Source of the DNA: Hydrangea macrophylla
Lineage: Eukaryota > Streptophyta > Magnoliopsida > Cornales > Hydrangeaceae
Length of the DNA: 64,000 nucleotides
Reading direction: 5' to 3'
NCBI GenBank assembly: GCA_033977485.1
Contig: CM066994.1
Coordinates: forward strand, 49,687,155-49,751,154
The notes beneath the pieces are model-generated. The model was not told the origin of the DNA. It saw only the letters and a program-made list of their open reading frames with translations, and searched no databases. How positions within the stretch are numbered: position 1 is the first letter of the stretch; each line of letters opens with the position of its first letter. Position numbers and translations under genes: made by a program. Shown one piece after another: positions 23,764 to 34,030 of the stretch.

Positions 23764-24402
23764 GACATAATGACTGTACCTTGTCAATAATTCTAGGTTA
23801 CTCACAAGCATCTACACCTCACCATCCAAAGACGAATGGGGTAGTTGAAGCAGCCAACAAGAACATCAAGACGATCATACAAAAAATGTCTACCAACTAC
23901 TAAGCCTGGCATGACATGCTACCACTAGCACTCATGGCTTACCGCACTTCCATCTGAACCTCAACTGTGGCAACTCCCTACTATCTCGTCTAATGGATGG
24001 AAGTTGTCCTCCCAATTAAAGTGGAAATTCCATCAATTAGGATTCTCATGGAAAGACGAACTCGAAGAAGCTGAGTGGGTCTACGAAAGACAGAAAGAAC
24101 TGTGCTTGATCGATGAAAAGGGTGTGTCTGCTTTATGCCATGGTCAATATTGCTACTAGAAAAGGGTCGCCAGAGCCTACAACAAGAAAGTCAGGCCTTG
24201 ATAGTGCAAAGAGGGTGACTTGGTCCTTAAAAAGATCTTTCACTTTCAAGAAGAAGCTCAAGGGAAATTCGCCCCCAACTGGGAGGGTCTATTCATTGTC
24301 AAGAAAACATTATCTGGAGGAGCTTTCATACATACTAAATTGGACGGTGATGTATTCCCAGAGCTGATCACTTCTGACTTAGTCAAGCGATTTTATGCTT
24401 AA
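23764..24402 (+). pseudogene. E2 integrase C-terminal part (broken)
   Basis: The plus strand reads HHPKTNGVVEAANKNIKTII (around 23815-23880), the motif that carries the catalytic glutamate of gypsy integrases in the Tat/Ogre form. It continues through AWHDMLPLALMAYRTS, and after frameshifts the C-terminus VRPxxxKEGDLVLKKIFHFQ, NWEGLFIVKKTLSGGA and SDLVKRFYA ending at 24402. Its neighbour upstream is the end of E3, so the integrase N-terminal half was lost. Several stops make it inactive. Confidence 0.83.
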
Positions 24403-25639
24403 ATGTTAAATCTATACACTTAACACCTTGATCAATTTGAAGAGAGGCATTCATTTATGCTATCCATGCAAATCAATAAAATCAGTTTGCTAGCCACTTT
24501 GAGCCTACTTTAATTCTGTAAATCCTTCTAAAATGACTATTCTCTACATTGGAAAAAACTTGAACTAAAATACATGATCTTCAAAAAACAAAAAAAAAAT
24601 TCAAGCCAAGGCTCAGCAAAAAAAAAAAAAAGACAAAGAGCCAAAGCCACAAGAAGTTCACAAAGTTCCCCGGAAGAGCGAGAAGTAGTCATACAAATGG
24701 CCACAAGAGCCAAAACCTCCCCAAAATAAAAACTTTCAGTCTTCATTCTTAACCTTTCTTCTCTAAACCTTCACCAATAGCCTTCATTACAATCTACTAA
24801 AGTTCTCTCAGATTGATCAAAGACTTAAGCATACAGGTTTGGCTGATAGCCATCATCAAAATCTCTATTCAAAATACATTACCCTAGGATATCGCATCGT
24901 CAACGGCATTATCTCACTTTGAAAAAAAAAATTACGTACACCGCAGGGCGCAGTGAAAACCTGAAAGGGCACTGTGAGTAAAAACGTAGGCTATGGCAAG
25001 AAACAAAACTGTCAATACGGTAAAAACCTGCAAAGGCGCCGACGTCCAACAATGACAGAGCCGAACTTGGCGAAAACCTGAGAAAGGGGCTAAGGGTAGT
25101 AAAAGAGTGCATTCAATAAATAAAATACAAACAAAAAGCTCTCAAGTTTAGTAAAAACCACTTGTCGACTATATGCAAAGGCATCAAAAGGGTAGTGTTC
25201 ATGTCAAAGAAAACACAAAACCGATCTCTGTACCTACAAGGAAAAAGTCTACTATATCACGAGTAAAGCTTAAGACAAAATCGAAGGTTGTGATATCTGG
25301 TTGACACAACAATGTCCTACCCAGGTTTCATTAAGAAAAAATTCTTCATTTTCTAAATGAACTAGTATTTCAATCACTAACATGTAGATAAAGCGTACAT
25401 TTATCTTTTCTTTCAGGATCAAAACACACAAATATCACAAAAAATGGGCAAATTCCCAGAGACTGGTTGTACGTGTCCTTGCTATTAGCAAATTTACAAG
25501 ACTGGTCAGTGAATATGAAGTTGTCGGGGAAAGTCTTCCCTAAGCTAGGTAGTTACTAATAAAAGGTTAGTTTCCTACCCTTTTCTATCAACAATCATTC
25601 AAGGAGCCATTCCCCACTTCAAAGAAAAAAAAAAAAAAA
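24403..25639 (+). other. E2 3' untranslated region, non-repetitive part
   Basis: This follows the integrase stop. It contains A-rich runs and short phrases such as GCAGGGCGCAGTGAAAACCTG at 24943-24963 and related AAAACCTG repeats, of a kind common after integrase in legume- and rosid-type Ogre relatives. No coding frame is convincing. Confidence 0.5.
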
Positions 25640-25790
25640 GCACTCGGGGTATCACTCTAAAGCATTAGGGGTCTCACTCCCCCTTTTGAAAAGAATTCGG
25701 GGTCTTACTCCTCATTTCAAATATATTTGGGATCTCATTCTTCACTTAAAAAGAAAAAGAAAAGAAAGAATCAAAGTCTGGGGTACCAGT
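25640..25790 (+). repeat. Degenerate tandem repeat A in E2 3' UTR
   Basis: About five copies of a CGGGGTCTCACTCC-like motif are spaced roughly 27-45 bases apart between A-rich runs. It is the first of four tandem-repeat blocks between integrase and the 3' LTR. Confidence 0.6.
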
Positions 25791-25924
25791 CCCTATCACA
25801 AAGAAACTTTCATCCCTAGCAAAAATCATCACTTTTTTGCTGCACAAAAGTAAATCTAAAATCTCCACAGCAATCACGCCCCAACGCAGAATTTTGCTCG
25901 TCTTTGTCCGATGTGGCTTTTTCC

Positions 25925-26400
25925 ACTTCCTTCTTCTGGCTTATTATACCCTGTCGAAAACCTGTCCACTTACTTCTTCTGGCTTATTATGCCCTGTCAA
26001 AATCTTGTCCACTTCACTTCTTTTGGCTTATTATACCTGGGGTAAATCGTTCTTTTCCTTCACTTCATATGGCTTATTACACCCATTCAATATCCTGTCC
26101 ACTTACTTCTTTTGGCATATTATGCTCGGTCGAAATCTCATTTCTACTTCACTTCTTCCAGCTTATTATACAAATTCTTCTTTTCCATCCCCTCCTCTGG
26201 CTTATTATACTCAGTCAAAATATTGTCCACCAACTTTTTCTGGCCTATTATGATAGATCAAAAGTCCTTCCACTCGCTTCTCTCGACTTATTATACCCAT
26301 TTGAGGCATCTTCCACTTCCTTCTTCCAGCTAATTATACTTGGTTGAAGTCCCCTTTCTTTTTTCTTCTTCCGGGTAATTATACTTAGCTGAAGCCGCCT
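25925..26400 (+). repeat. Tandem repeat B in E2 3' UTR, unit about 43 bp, about 11 copies
   Basis: The phrase CTTCTTCTGGCTTATTATAC recurs with its GCTTATTAT core near 25938, 25981, 26024, 26068, 26115, 26160, 26199, 26240, 26284, 26327 and 26370, a period of 39-47 bases. Copies are degenerate. The several ORFs across it exist only because the repeat lacks stops. Confidence 0.85.
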
Positions 26401-26486
26401 CTACTTTTTCCTTGCCTCACATTGGCAAATTACCCCTCTCGCTAAATGTGGCATTCTTTTTTTTTTTTGCCCAACATGGTAACCTT

Positions 26487-26716
26487 CTTTTTCGTTAAAG
26501 TTAGAAACTTCACCATACATGTTAAAGTTCCCCGCTATACCATTTCTTTTCGATTAAAATTTGAGACTACAGCGCACAAGTTAAAGTTCTCCGCTACACC
26601 TTTCTTTTTGGTTAAAGTTCGAGACTACACTGCACCGATTAAAGTTCCTGACCCTATAACTTTTTCGGTTAAAGTTCGAGACTACACTACATAAGTCAAA
26701 TTTCTCGACTACACCA
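26487..26716 (+). repeat. Tandem repeat C in E2 3' UTR, unit about 58 bp, 4 copies
   Basis: The phrase GGTTAAAGTTCGAGACTACA recurs near 26493, 26556, 26614 and 26668, each followed by a second half-copy with GTTAAAGTTC and a C-rich tail. The unit is unrelated to blocks A, B and D. Confidence 0.8.
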
Positions 26717-26795
26717 AATCTCTCACACCTGGTATGAACAACGAGCCCGGTCACACAACTCTTGATTTTCCATTCAAATCAAATCCCCAACTAAG

Positions 26796-27050
26796 TTCAC
26801 TTGCCTACTATGGTGCACCATACCCACTTGCCTACTATGGCACATCATATTCACTTACCTACTATGACACATCATATTCACTTGCCTACTCTAGTACACC
26901 ACAGTTATCTACTTACTCTAGAAACACTCCCAATCCCCAGCGGAGTTCACTCGCCTACCTTGACACATCATCAATCCCCATCACAGCTTGTTGCCTACTA
27001 TGGCACTTTGTGCTTAGTTGCTTACTTTGACACATCACCTGCATTCCCTG
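26796..27050 (+). repeat. Tandem repeat D in E2 3' UTR, unit about 30 bp
   Basis: CACTTGCCTACTATGGCACA and variants start at 26798, 26828, 26858 and 26888 with an exact 30-base period, followed by degenerate copies to about 27050. Confidence 0.82.
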
Positions 27051-27315
27051 CCTATCATGGTATCATCAACTCGAACTATGTCTAACCTAATTCTCCATCA
27101 TCGGTGTCGCACCTGACGTGTCGACAAACGGGATACGTAGGCATCTTGAACAAATATCGTATAAACTTAAGTACATTTGTTTCGCCAATGGAATTCCTAA
27201 ATAAAAATTTCCCCAATTGGAGTTGAAAAAAAAAACTCTCCCAAGTAGAGTTGCAAAAAATTGAGGCAAAAATAAGTTGCCTCCTTATCTATGTCATTAT
27301 TTGCTTCGCAAAACT

Positions 27316-27330
27316 AACAAAGAGGGGCAG
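27316..27330 (+). promoter_or_regulatory. E2 polypurine tract
   Basis: A purine run including AACAAAGAGGGGCAG lies immediately before the 3' LTR start TGTCGACACC. It is the expected priming site for plus-strand cDNA synthesis. Confidence 0.75.
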
Positions 27331-27331
27331 C

Positions 27332-28858
27332 TGTCGACACCTCATTTTCACCCAAAAAAAATTTGAAAAATGAAAAACCCAATGAATAACCAATCAATTG
27401 CTAAAATAAAGAAATCGATTGCTTCTATAAGAATTTGATTCTTCAAAAATAGCAATCCATTGCTAGGGAGGCAATTGATTGCTCTTAGTCAGTGCATGAA
27501 TAGCTTGTTTAGATGAGGGCTTTTCCATTTTCTGCCCATTCTCGCCCATCACCTTGCCCATCCTCTCTAGCTCACTCCATAAGTAATTGTTTCCCCTCCA
27601 TTTATCCAATATATACTCACCTCCACGAACAATCTCTCTCTCTCTCTCTCTAGAATTCTCTCTACAATACTCTCTCTCTAGTCACAAACCAACTCCCAAG
27701 CAGAAACTCTACCTCTCCCAAGCATCACCATCGTCATTACAGCCTGAAACCATCACCGAAGCCACCATAAACTCTTGGCCAAAACTCCACTGTCAAAAAC
27801 ACTATTTCCAAAACCTCACTTTTTTCACTACTGAATCTTTCATAAGCTTCAAAAACTCCCTTAGATAATGCGTATAAGCTCAGAAAGCAAAATCAATGCA
27901 AGGTAAGGAGGGAAAGTCAAGACCAACTTTCTAGAACTTTCGACGAAGAAATCCCATATATATGCATATTGTCCAAACTCTGTGTTAATTCCAATCAACT
28001 CTAAGGCACTCATACTACCAAACCAGATTCTTATTTGGCCTTGGATTGGTCAAAAAACGCTTTTCCAGAAGAGGTTGAAGATGACCTCTCGAACAATCAA
28101 TTGCTAAGATTTAGCAATCGATTGCTAAAAGTATCAATCGATTGCCACTTTTGGCAACCGATTGGTTGAGGACTTTTAATAGCAGATTTGCCTTTTTCCC
28201 CAAAAAGATATATATATATATATATAAATTGAAAACAAAATAAAAAACATAAACATTTCTCATCTCGAATATCCCTAAATCATCAAGTTGCTCAATAATT
28301 CTGATGAAAAGGAAGTTCGAACACCACTAGGACACACACAAAGCACATAAGTACGTTTGGCCTGCTTCTCGACTTGAGATATGTAAGAAACTCTCACTAG
28401 TGTACCTCCATATATACCCATTCTCTTTTCTTCTTTCCATTCCTTGTACATATTCTACCTTCTGCCGTATATTGTTTTTTTATGACCCATCACTATGAAA
28501 ATCACTAAAATTGGCAATGATATTTACACGGATGTTCAAGGGTGCCTAACACCTTACCTTAATATAACGGAGTCCCCGGACCTATTCAAGAACTCTGGTT
28601 TCGCATGGCTATTCTGAGTCATCACTTTTAGACGGTCCTACTCTTTCAAAACATTTTTTCAAAACTCAAAGATGATTATTTAATTATCTCTGTAGGGATC
28701 CAAATACCAGAGAAATATTAGGTGGCGAATCTGAACTTTTACTTGGCCCTACCACTTTTTTATACCTTCCCTCTTTCAAAGCTAAAGCTCGTCACATTTT
28801 CACCAACTTTCAAAAGGCCAAGTGCGATAGCTAGCCACCTCGAAAACCCAGCGTGACA
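27332..28858 (+). repeat. E2 3' LTR (about 1.53 kb)
   Basis: It starts TGTCGACACCTCATTTTCACC after the polypurine tract and ends GCGTGACA. The part from 27955 on matches the 5' LTR. CAATCGATTG-like palindromes occur at 27385-27480 and 28090-28165. A CT-rich stretch at 27628-27680 follows a TATATACTC (27609) that could be the core promoter. Confidence 0.8.
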
Positions 28859-30424
28859 ATTGGGTCGGACTTGTACAGTGTTGTAATATCTAAATATTTT
28901 CATTGCAAGCTTCAATTACATTAGTTTCTTATCTATATAAAGATGATAATAAGCCTATGAATTTTATTCACAACATCGATAGTGCCCTGAAAGAGATGTG
29001 AGAGGTCGAGAAATGCGACATTATGTAGACAATTGCCACCAATGGTTAGCAGCATTTACATAGCCTGAATCCGTTCGAGTTGTACGAATCAGTCGAGATT
29101 GGAAACCGTTATTCAATATCAAGGTTGTGATTGTATACCGATAGTACGCCCCATATACCACATCCGATAGTACGCCCCATATACCACATCCGACTGGGTG
29201 GTAGTAACCCCAGAGCACCGTGCTAAGATGTATAAAGCTCATACAGGTATTTATATTATATTGTGTTCAACGTTAAACTATAAATGTTTGTTATTTAAAG
29301 TAAATTATCTTGTTTTGGTAAATTTGCATTTAAAAATGCCTTCTTAGGATTCATTTGAGAATGACCTGACGAAAGGCCATATATTAGTTGTGGTCAACAG
29401 ATACATAGCGAAGCGCTTTATGTATGTGATACATAATCTCTACCTGCTTTTCAAGGAGACCGTTGATCCTTGTAGGCACCCCCTGAACGGTCTAACTAGG
29501 AGGATTTGGATGTCCTTTGAACCCGAAAAAGAGCTAGAGGTTCTAGGTGATATACATATAGCTTAAGTTTGGTAATGCAATAATATTGTTATTAAGATGT
29601 GTAAGCTATCTACACTTTGCCGAAAAATTGCAAATTCTCAATCATTCAAATTATGGGTGCTGGGCATAGAAAACAATGAGCCACTACGGTGGATCTAGAT
29701 CGTTTTCTATGCATCATCACATGATTTTAAGTGCACTTCAAATGAACTTGAGTTGGTATCAAATACACTTACTTATAATTTTATATCACCCCTTTTTTAA
29801 TTTTGCTATATGTGGAATTTGGTACTCTGATGCCAGTGAGAGATATAAATCTATGGTACAAAATGCCCTTAACATGGACTAGTGACGAGGCCCGAGTTAA
29901 ATATTAAGTTAAAATTTTAGTTCAACACTAGTAGTTTAGTTTTGGAAACAGTATTCTTAGTACTTATTTTTCCTTTTACACTTTTAGGATATTATGGTTG
30001 TAATGTGGTCTCAGTCCTCCCCCGAGGGGTCTACCCAACTGATAGCCTTAAGGATATTTTCATGTGATTTGGGCATGAGGTACGTCTTTTCTTTAGGTCA
30101 CGGGCCTGGGGTTATCTCATCATCCTCCGAATTTGCTGGTCACACGTCATGCGATAAACGAGTATGGGAGGCCAACTAGAGAGCATCGGAGGCACATAGC
30201 CAGGTTGAAGGAGCAGCAAGAGGCATTGATGGATACATTCACTACCATTTCCAATGCCAATTTTTCAAAGGGAGAACATGGTAGAGGAGTAGGCGGATCT
30301 TCTATTTAAGATGATAAGAAATCCAATTCTACTACTCGAATTATATTTTAGTATTGTCCCAATATCAAACACCTCGATATACTTGATAATAACTAAACTA
30401 CACGTGTATTGATTATCGAATAGA
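28859..30424. other. Unassigned region after E2
   Basis: No recognisable gene or element. A 26-bp unit (CCGATAGTACGCCCCATATA followed by CCACAT) is duplicated in tandem at 29138-29189. Short ORFs (29676-29882, 29994-30179) have no motifs I recognise. Scattered protein-like text around 29390-29560 may be a decayed transposon gene, but I cannot assign it. Confidence 0.4.
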
Positions 30425-31350
30425 TGTTGAAGTACCACGAAAACGACACTCATACCTTAGTCATTTAGGATTTCATTAGATTAAGGTCTAAAAGGTTAAC
30501 TGAAATTTGGGGTTTTGAAGGGAAAAATGGTCAAATAACAGTACAAGTGTCATGACACCGGTACTTAAACCTGAGGTGCACCAAAATAAACGCGTACGAC
30601 AAAATAGAATGCCCAAGTTTGCGAATAACGTGACTTCATAGGATTTCATTAGCTTGAGTTGAAAAACAACTCCAATTCAGAGTTTTAAAGGGAGAGTTGA
30701 TAAAATAACAGTATGAGTACCACAAAACAGGTACAAATCTCATGTGCTCCACAATGATCAACTTGCAACCAAATGGAATGCTAATTGGGAGTTCAGTTTG
30801 CAAGTAATGCGATTTTATAGATTAAGTTTAAAAATACTCCAATTTGGGGTTTCAAAGGGAAAAAGGTAAAATAACTGCCTGGGTGCAATGAAACTAGCAC
30901 TGAAACCACACGTGCATGAAAATAAACTTGTATGAACAAACATAATGCAAAATAAACTCCCGATTTGGACGTAACGCAACTGTATAGGATTTCATTAACT
31001 TCAAGTTCAAAAATAACTACAATTTTGGGAATTTGAAGGGCAATATTATAAAATAAAATTTCGAGTGCCAAGAAACCAGCACTCAAAACACATGAACCAA
31101 AATTAACTTGTACAAACAAATAAAATGCAAACCCGACTCCCAGTTTGCCAATAGCATGACTTTATAGGATTTCATTAGCTTAAGTTTGGAACAACTCTAA
31201 TTGGAGGTTTTGTAGGGTAAAAAGGTCAATAACAGTATAAGTGCCACTAAACCGGCACTCACCCCTCACATGTACTAAACTAATCCTGTACAAACAAATG
31301 AAATGCAAAACGGACTCCTTTGTTGCAAGTTATGCGACTTTATGTTTAAA
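30425..31350. repeat. Tandem repeat, unit about 175 bp, about 5 copies
   Basis: The landmark GGATTTCATTA recurs at 30468, 30641, 30987 and 31167, with a copy near 30815 that has lost about 12 bases of it, giving spacings of 172-180 bases. Each unit also carries an AATTTGGGGTTTTGAAGGG-like segment, an AAATAACAGTA segment, a CACC/ACC-GCACT segment and AAATGCAA near its end. Copies are clearly diverged. The unit length falls in the nucleosome-sized class common for plant satellites. Confidence 0.85.
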
Positions 31351-31708
31351 AGTCCTTGTTTGTATAATATTCGACATTTATTACTAAATTGACTAATGTA
31401 TATTTTTCATGTTTAATACTCCGTATTGAGAGTTAACACCTAGGGGTGAGGGCACCAGATTGTGGACTCATTTTTTTGGACACTGCTTGTATATATTCAG
31501 GCTTTTTATACTAATATTATATTCAAATAATTTAAACAAAATATAAGATATAGTCCCTCATAATGGGTCAAAGGAAAATTTAGAGTATTTGATTTTTTTA
31601 TCTCTTAAATTCATCCTTAATCAATAAAATATACTAGAAATTAGTCCTTTTCCCCAAATAGTTGTATTTTTTATGGACAAAATTACCCTTCATTAAATAT
31701 ATACATAT

Positions 31709-32851
31709 ATGTGTATATACAATCAACTTAAAATTAGGGATTTCAATTATCAAATCACACTAAAATCAGGGATCTCAATTACCAAATCAGGGATTTCAAC
31801 TTACAATCTTCATCACTCACGCTCTCTAAACTGGAACGAGTCCACTTCTATGTGTCACCAATGGACTAGTGTGACTTGTAACTCAGATGGGTCTCGAGCT
31901 ATAGCCGTCCGATTGCCCAGAGTTGGATTTCACGGCCCCATTCCGGCGAAAACTCTCAGCTGCCTCTCAGCTTTGCAGATCTTGATCCTTAGATACAATG
32001 GTATTTCTGGGTCATTCCCTATTGAATTCTATAATCTCAAGAACTTGTCGTTTCCATATCTTCAGTTCAATAATTTTTCTGGGTCATTGCCCCAAAATTT
32101 CTCTATTTGGAAGAGTTTCACAATTGTTAATTTATCAAACAATGGATTCAATGGTACTATTCCTTACTCTCTTTCTAATCTAACTCAACTTTCCTCTTTA
32201 AATCTTGCTGATAATTCACTTTCTGGTGAAATCCCAGATCTCCATTTGATAAATTTGCATCAACTAAACTTATCTCACAACAATCTCATTGGCATTGTAC
32301 CCAAATCATTTCAAAAGTTCCCAAGTTCTTCATTTGTTGGAAACAATTTTTCATTAGTGAATTGTAGTGATGTTTATGGGTCTTCTATTGCTTTACCCTC
32401 TAATAAGTCAAGTGGAAAATCCAAGAGTAGTGGAAAATTGAGTAAAAGGGCATTATTGGGAATTTTAATTGCTGGTTGTGTATTGGGTTTTGTTGGTTTT
32501 GCATTTCTGTTGTTTGTTTCTTGGTTAAGGAGAAAAAATGAAGATGTTCCCAGAAAATTGGAGAAGGGAAAATTGTCACCAGAGAAAGCAATTGCTCGGA
32601 ATCAAGTTGCGAATAATAGATTGTTTTTCTATGAGGCTTGTAACTATGCATTTGAGTTGGAGGATTTGTTAAGGGCTTCTGCTGAAGTATTGGGTAAGGG
32701 GACGTTTGGAACAGGTTATAGGGCGATTCTAGAGGATGCCACCACCATGGTGGTGAAGAGGTTGAAGGAGGTGAGCGTTGGGAAGCGCAAATTCAAACAA
32801 CAAATGGAGGTGGTTGGGAATATAAAACATGAAAATGTGATTGAATTTTAG
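31709..32851 (+). pseudogene. LRR receptor-like kinase fragment (subfamily III type), truncated
   Basis: A 380-codon ORF. From about residue 33 it reads an LRR N-cap (SLNWNESTSMCHQWTSVTC), then five or six leucine-rich repeats to about residue 205, a Ser/Lys-rich juxtamembrane stretch, and a transmembrane helix at 249-273 with basic stop-transfer residues. A kinase start follows with Gly loop LGKGTFGTGY (328-337) and lysine in VVKRL (350). It stops soon after the alpha-C segment (IKHENVIEF). Intact relatives (class III, probable inactive receptor kinases such as the At4g23740 type) have roughly 620-650 residues, so most of the kinase is lost. There is no signal peptide. The first 32 codons come from a short repeat around ATCAGGGATTTCAA (31736-31800) rather than from the gene. 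It was probably plasma-membrane receptor DNA and is now a remnant. Confidence 0.87.
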
Positions 32852-32880
32852 TTTTTAAATAGTTTGTGTGTGAATTTTTG

Positions 32881-32985
32881 ACAGTGAGAAATTTCTCACA
32901 AAGTGTGGATTTTTACTTTTGAGTTTTGAAGGTGAAAATTTTGTTTTAATTTGGTTAGAAAAAAAGGTAAGAAATTTCTCACTGT
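32881..32985. mobile_element. Small foldback/MITE-like element, 105 bp
   Basis: Terminal inverted repeats of 19 bases, ACAGTGAGAAATTTCTCAC on the left and its near-exact complement on the right (one mismatch), enclose an AT-rich interior. It lies 30 bases after the truncated kinase frame, so it may mark the break in that gene. No clear target duplication was found. Confidence 0.6.
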
Positions 32986-33013
32986 AATAGATAAAAAAAG
33001 GTGATAATTTTTT

Positions 33014-34030
33014 TTATTTGGTGAGGACTACTATGACATGGGCTTGGAAGTACGGGCTGAGCCATTGGGCTGAGATAATGAGGGTGAAGACGAGCTTCTC
33101 TATGCGGGAGTACCTACTTTCCGCGCCCTGTAGTGCCTGGCTTGTGTAATAGATCGAGTATCGAATCCCGTGCTCCTCTCTGATCAATGTCGAGCTTACA
33201 GCCGAGGGTGACACTGCCAAATAAAGGAACAATTCCTCTTTTGGTATGGGCGTTGAGAGTAGAGGAGGCGATGTCAGGTACTTCTTGAGTGCCTGAAATG
33301 CCTCTTCACACTCCTTCGACCGCTTAAAGGCTTTGCGCGGGACTTTAAAGAACGGTAGGTATCGATCGGTTGCTTGGGAAACAACTTGTTTAATACTGCC
33401 ACCCGTCTTGCCAATCTCTAAACTTTCTTCATTGATTTGGGAGATTGCATGTTGATGATGGCCTAGATTTTCTCGGGATTGGCCTCGATTCCTCGCCGGC
33501 TGACTAGGTGTCCCAAGAACTTCCCGGATAAGACTCCAAATGCACACTTAGCTACGTTCAACCTCATCCGGAATTTTCTTATGATGCTGAAGGCCCCAGC
33601 CAAGTGCTCGAGATGGTCGGACTCATCCCGACTTTTGACTAGGAGGTCATCAACATACACCTCCATGGTCTTCCTAATCAGATCTCTAAACATATAATTG
33701 ACCAGACGTTTATAAGTTGCCTCGTCGTTTAGGGCATCACTTGTAGCAATAAGTTTCCTGATCGGTGATGAAGGAAGTCTTCTCTTCATTACCCGAGTAC
33801 ATGCGGATTTGATTGTACATGGAATATGCATCCATGAATGAGAGTAGTGAGTGGCATACCGTCGCATCTACTAGGAGATCTATCCGTGGCAGTGGGTAGG
33901 AATCCTTGGGACAGGCCTTGTTCAGATCAGTAAAGTCCACACATAGTCTCCACTTTTCGTTGCTTTTCTTGACTAGGACAACATTGGCCAACCAGTTGGG
34001 GTAGTAGACTTCGCGGACTGATCATGCTTT
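33014..34030 (-). pseudogene. E5 reverse transcriptase and partial RNase H (broken)
   Basis: Minus-strand pieces 33991-33737 (NVVLVKKSNEKWRLCVDFTD), 33867-33463 (EVYVDDLLVKSRDESDHLEH, the catalytic YVDD) and 33547-33014 (thumb, then RNase H from LFLYLAVSPSAVSS) form one RT that shifts frame twice. A small deletion removes the MPFGLKNA region near 33740. The RNase H is cut after HVIVVLTK. Confidence 0.87.

Larger units (their letters stand above)
5016..28858 (+). mobile_element. E2: large Ogre/Tat-type Ty3/gypsy element with nested insertions
   Basis: The plus-strand order is LTR ending 6265, primer binding site, degenerate gag (6973-10077), integrase C-terminus (23764-24402), a tandem-repeat-rich 3' UTR (24403-27315), polypurine tract and 3' LTR (27332-28858). 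Protease, RT, RNase H and most of integrase are missing between 10077 and 23764, where E3 (with E4 inside it) now sits. Gag style, arginine-tRNA-like primer site and repeat-filled 3' UTR point to the Ogre/Tat group. The 5' boundary is uncertain, because the two LTRs are alignable only from about 5395/27955 onward. The base after the 3' LTR begins ATTGG, and I found no matching duplication on the left. Confidence 0.75.

Noticed and set aside
25925..26400. Regular 43-base repeats considered as a CRISPR-like array
   Set aside because: Units are contiguous and degenerate along their whole length with no unique spacers, and the context is a plant retrotransposon 3' UTR.
29138..29189. 26-bp tandem duplication as a regulatory or att-like site
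   Set aside because: Only two copies, no palindrome and no neighbouring recombinase. A simple local duplication is the easier explanation.
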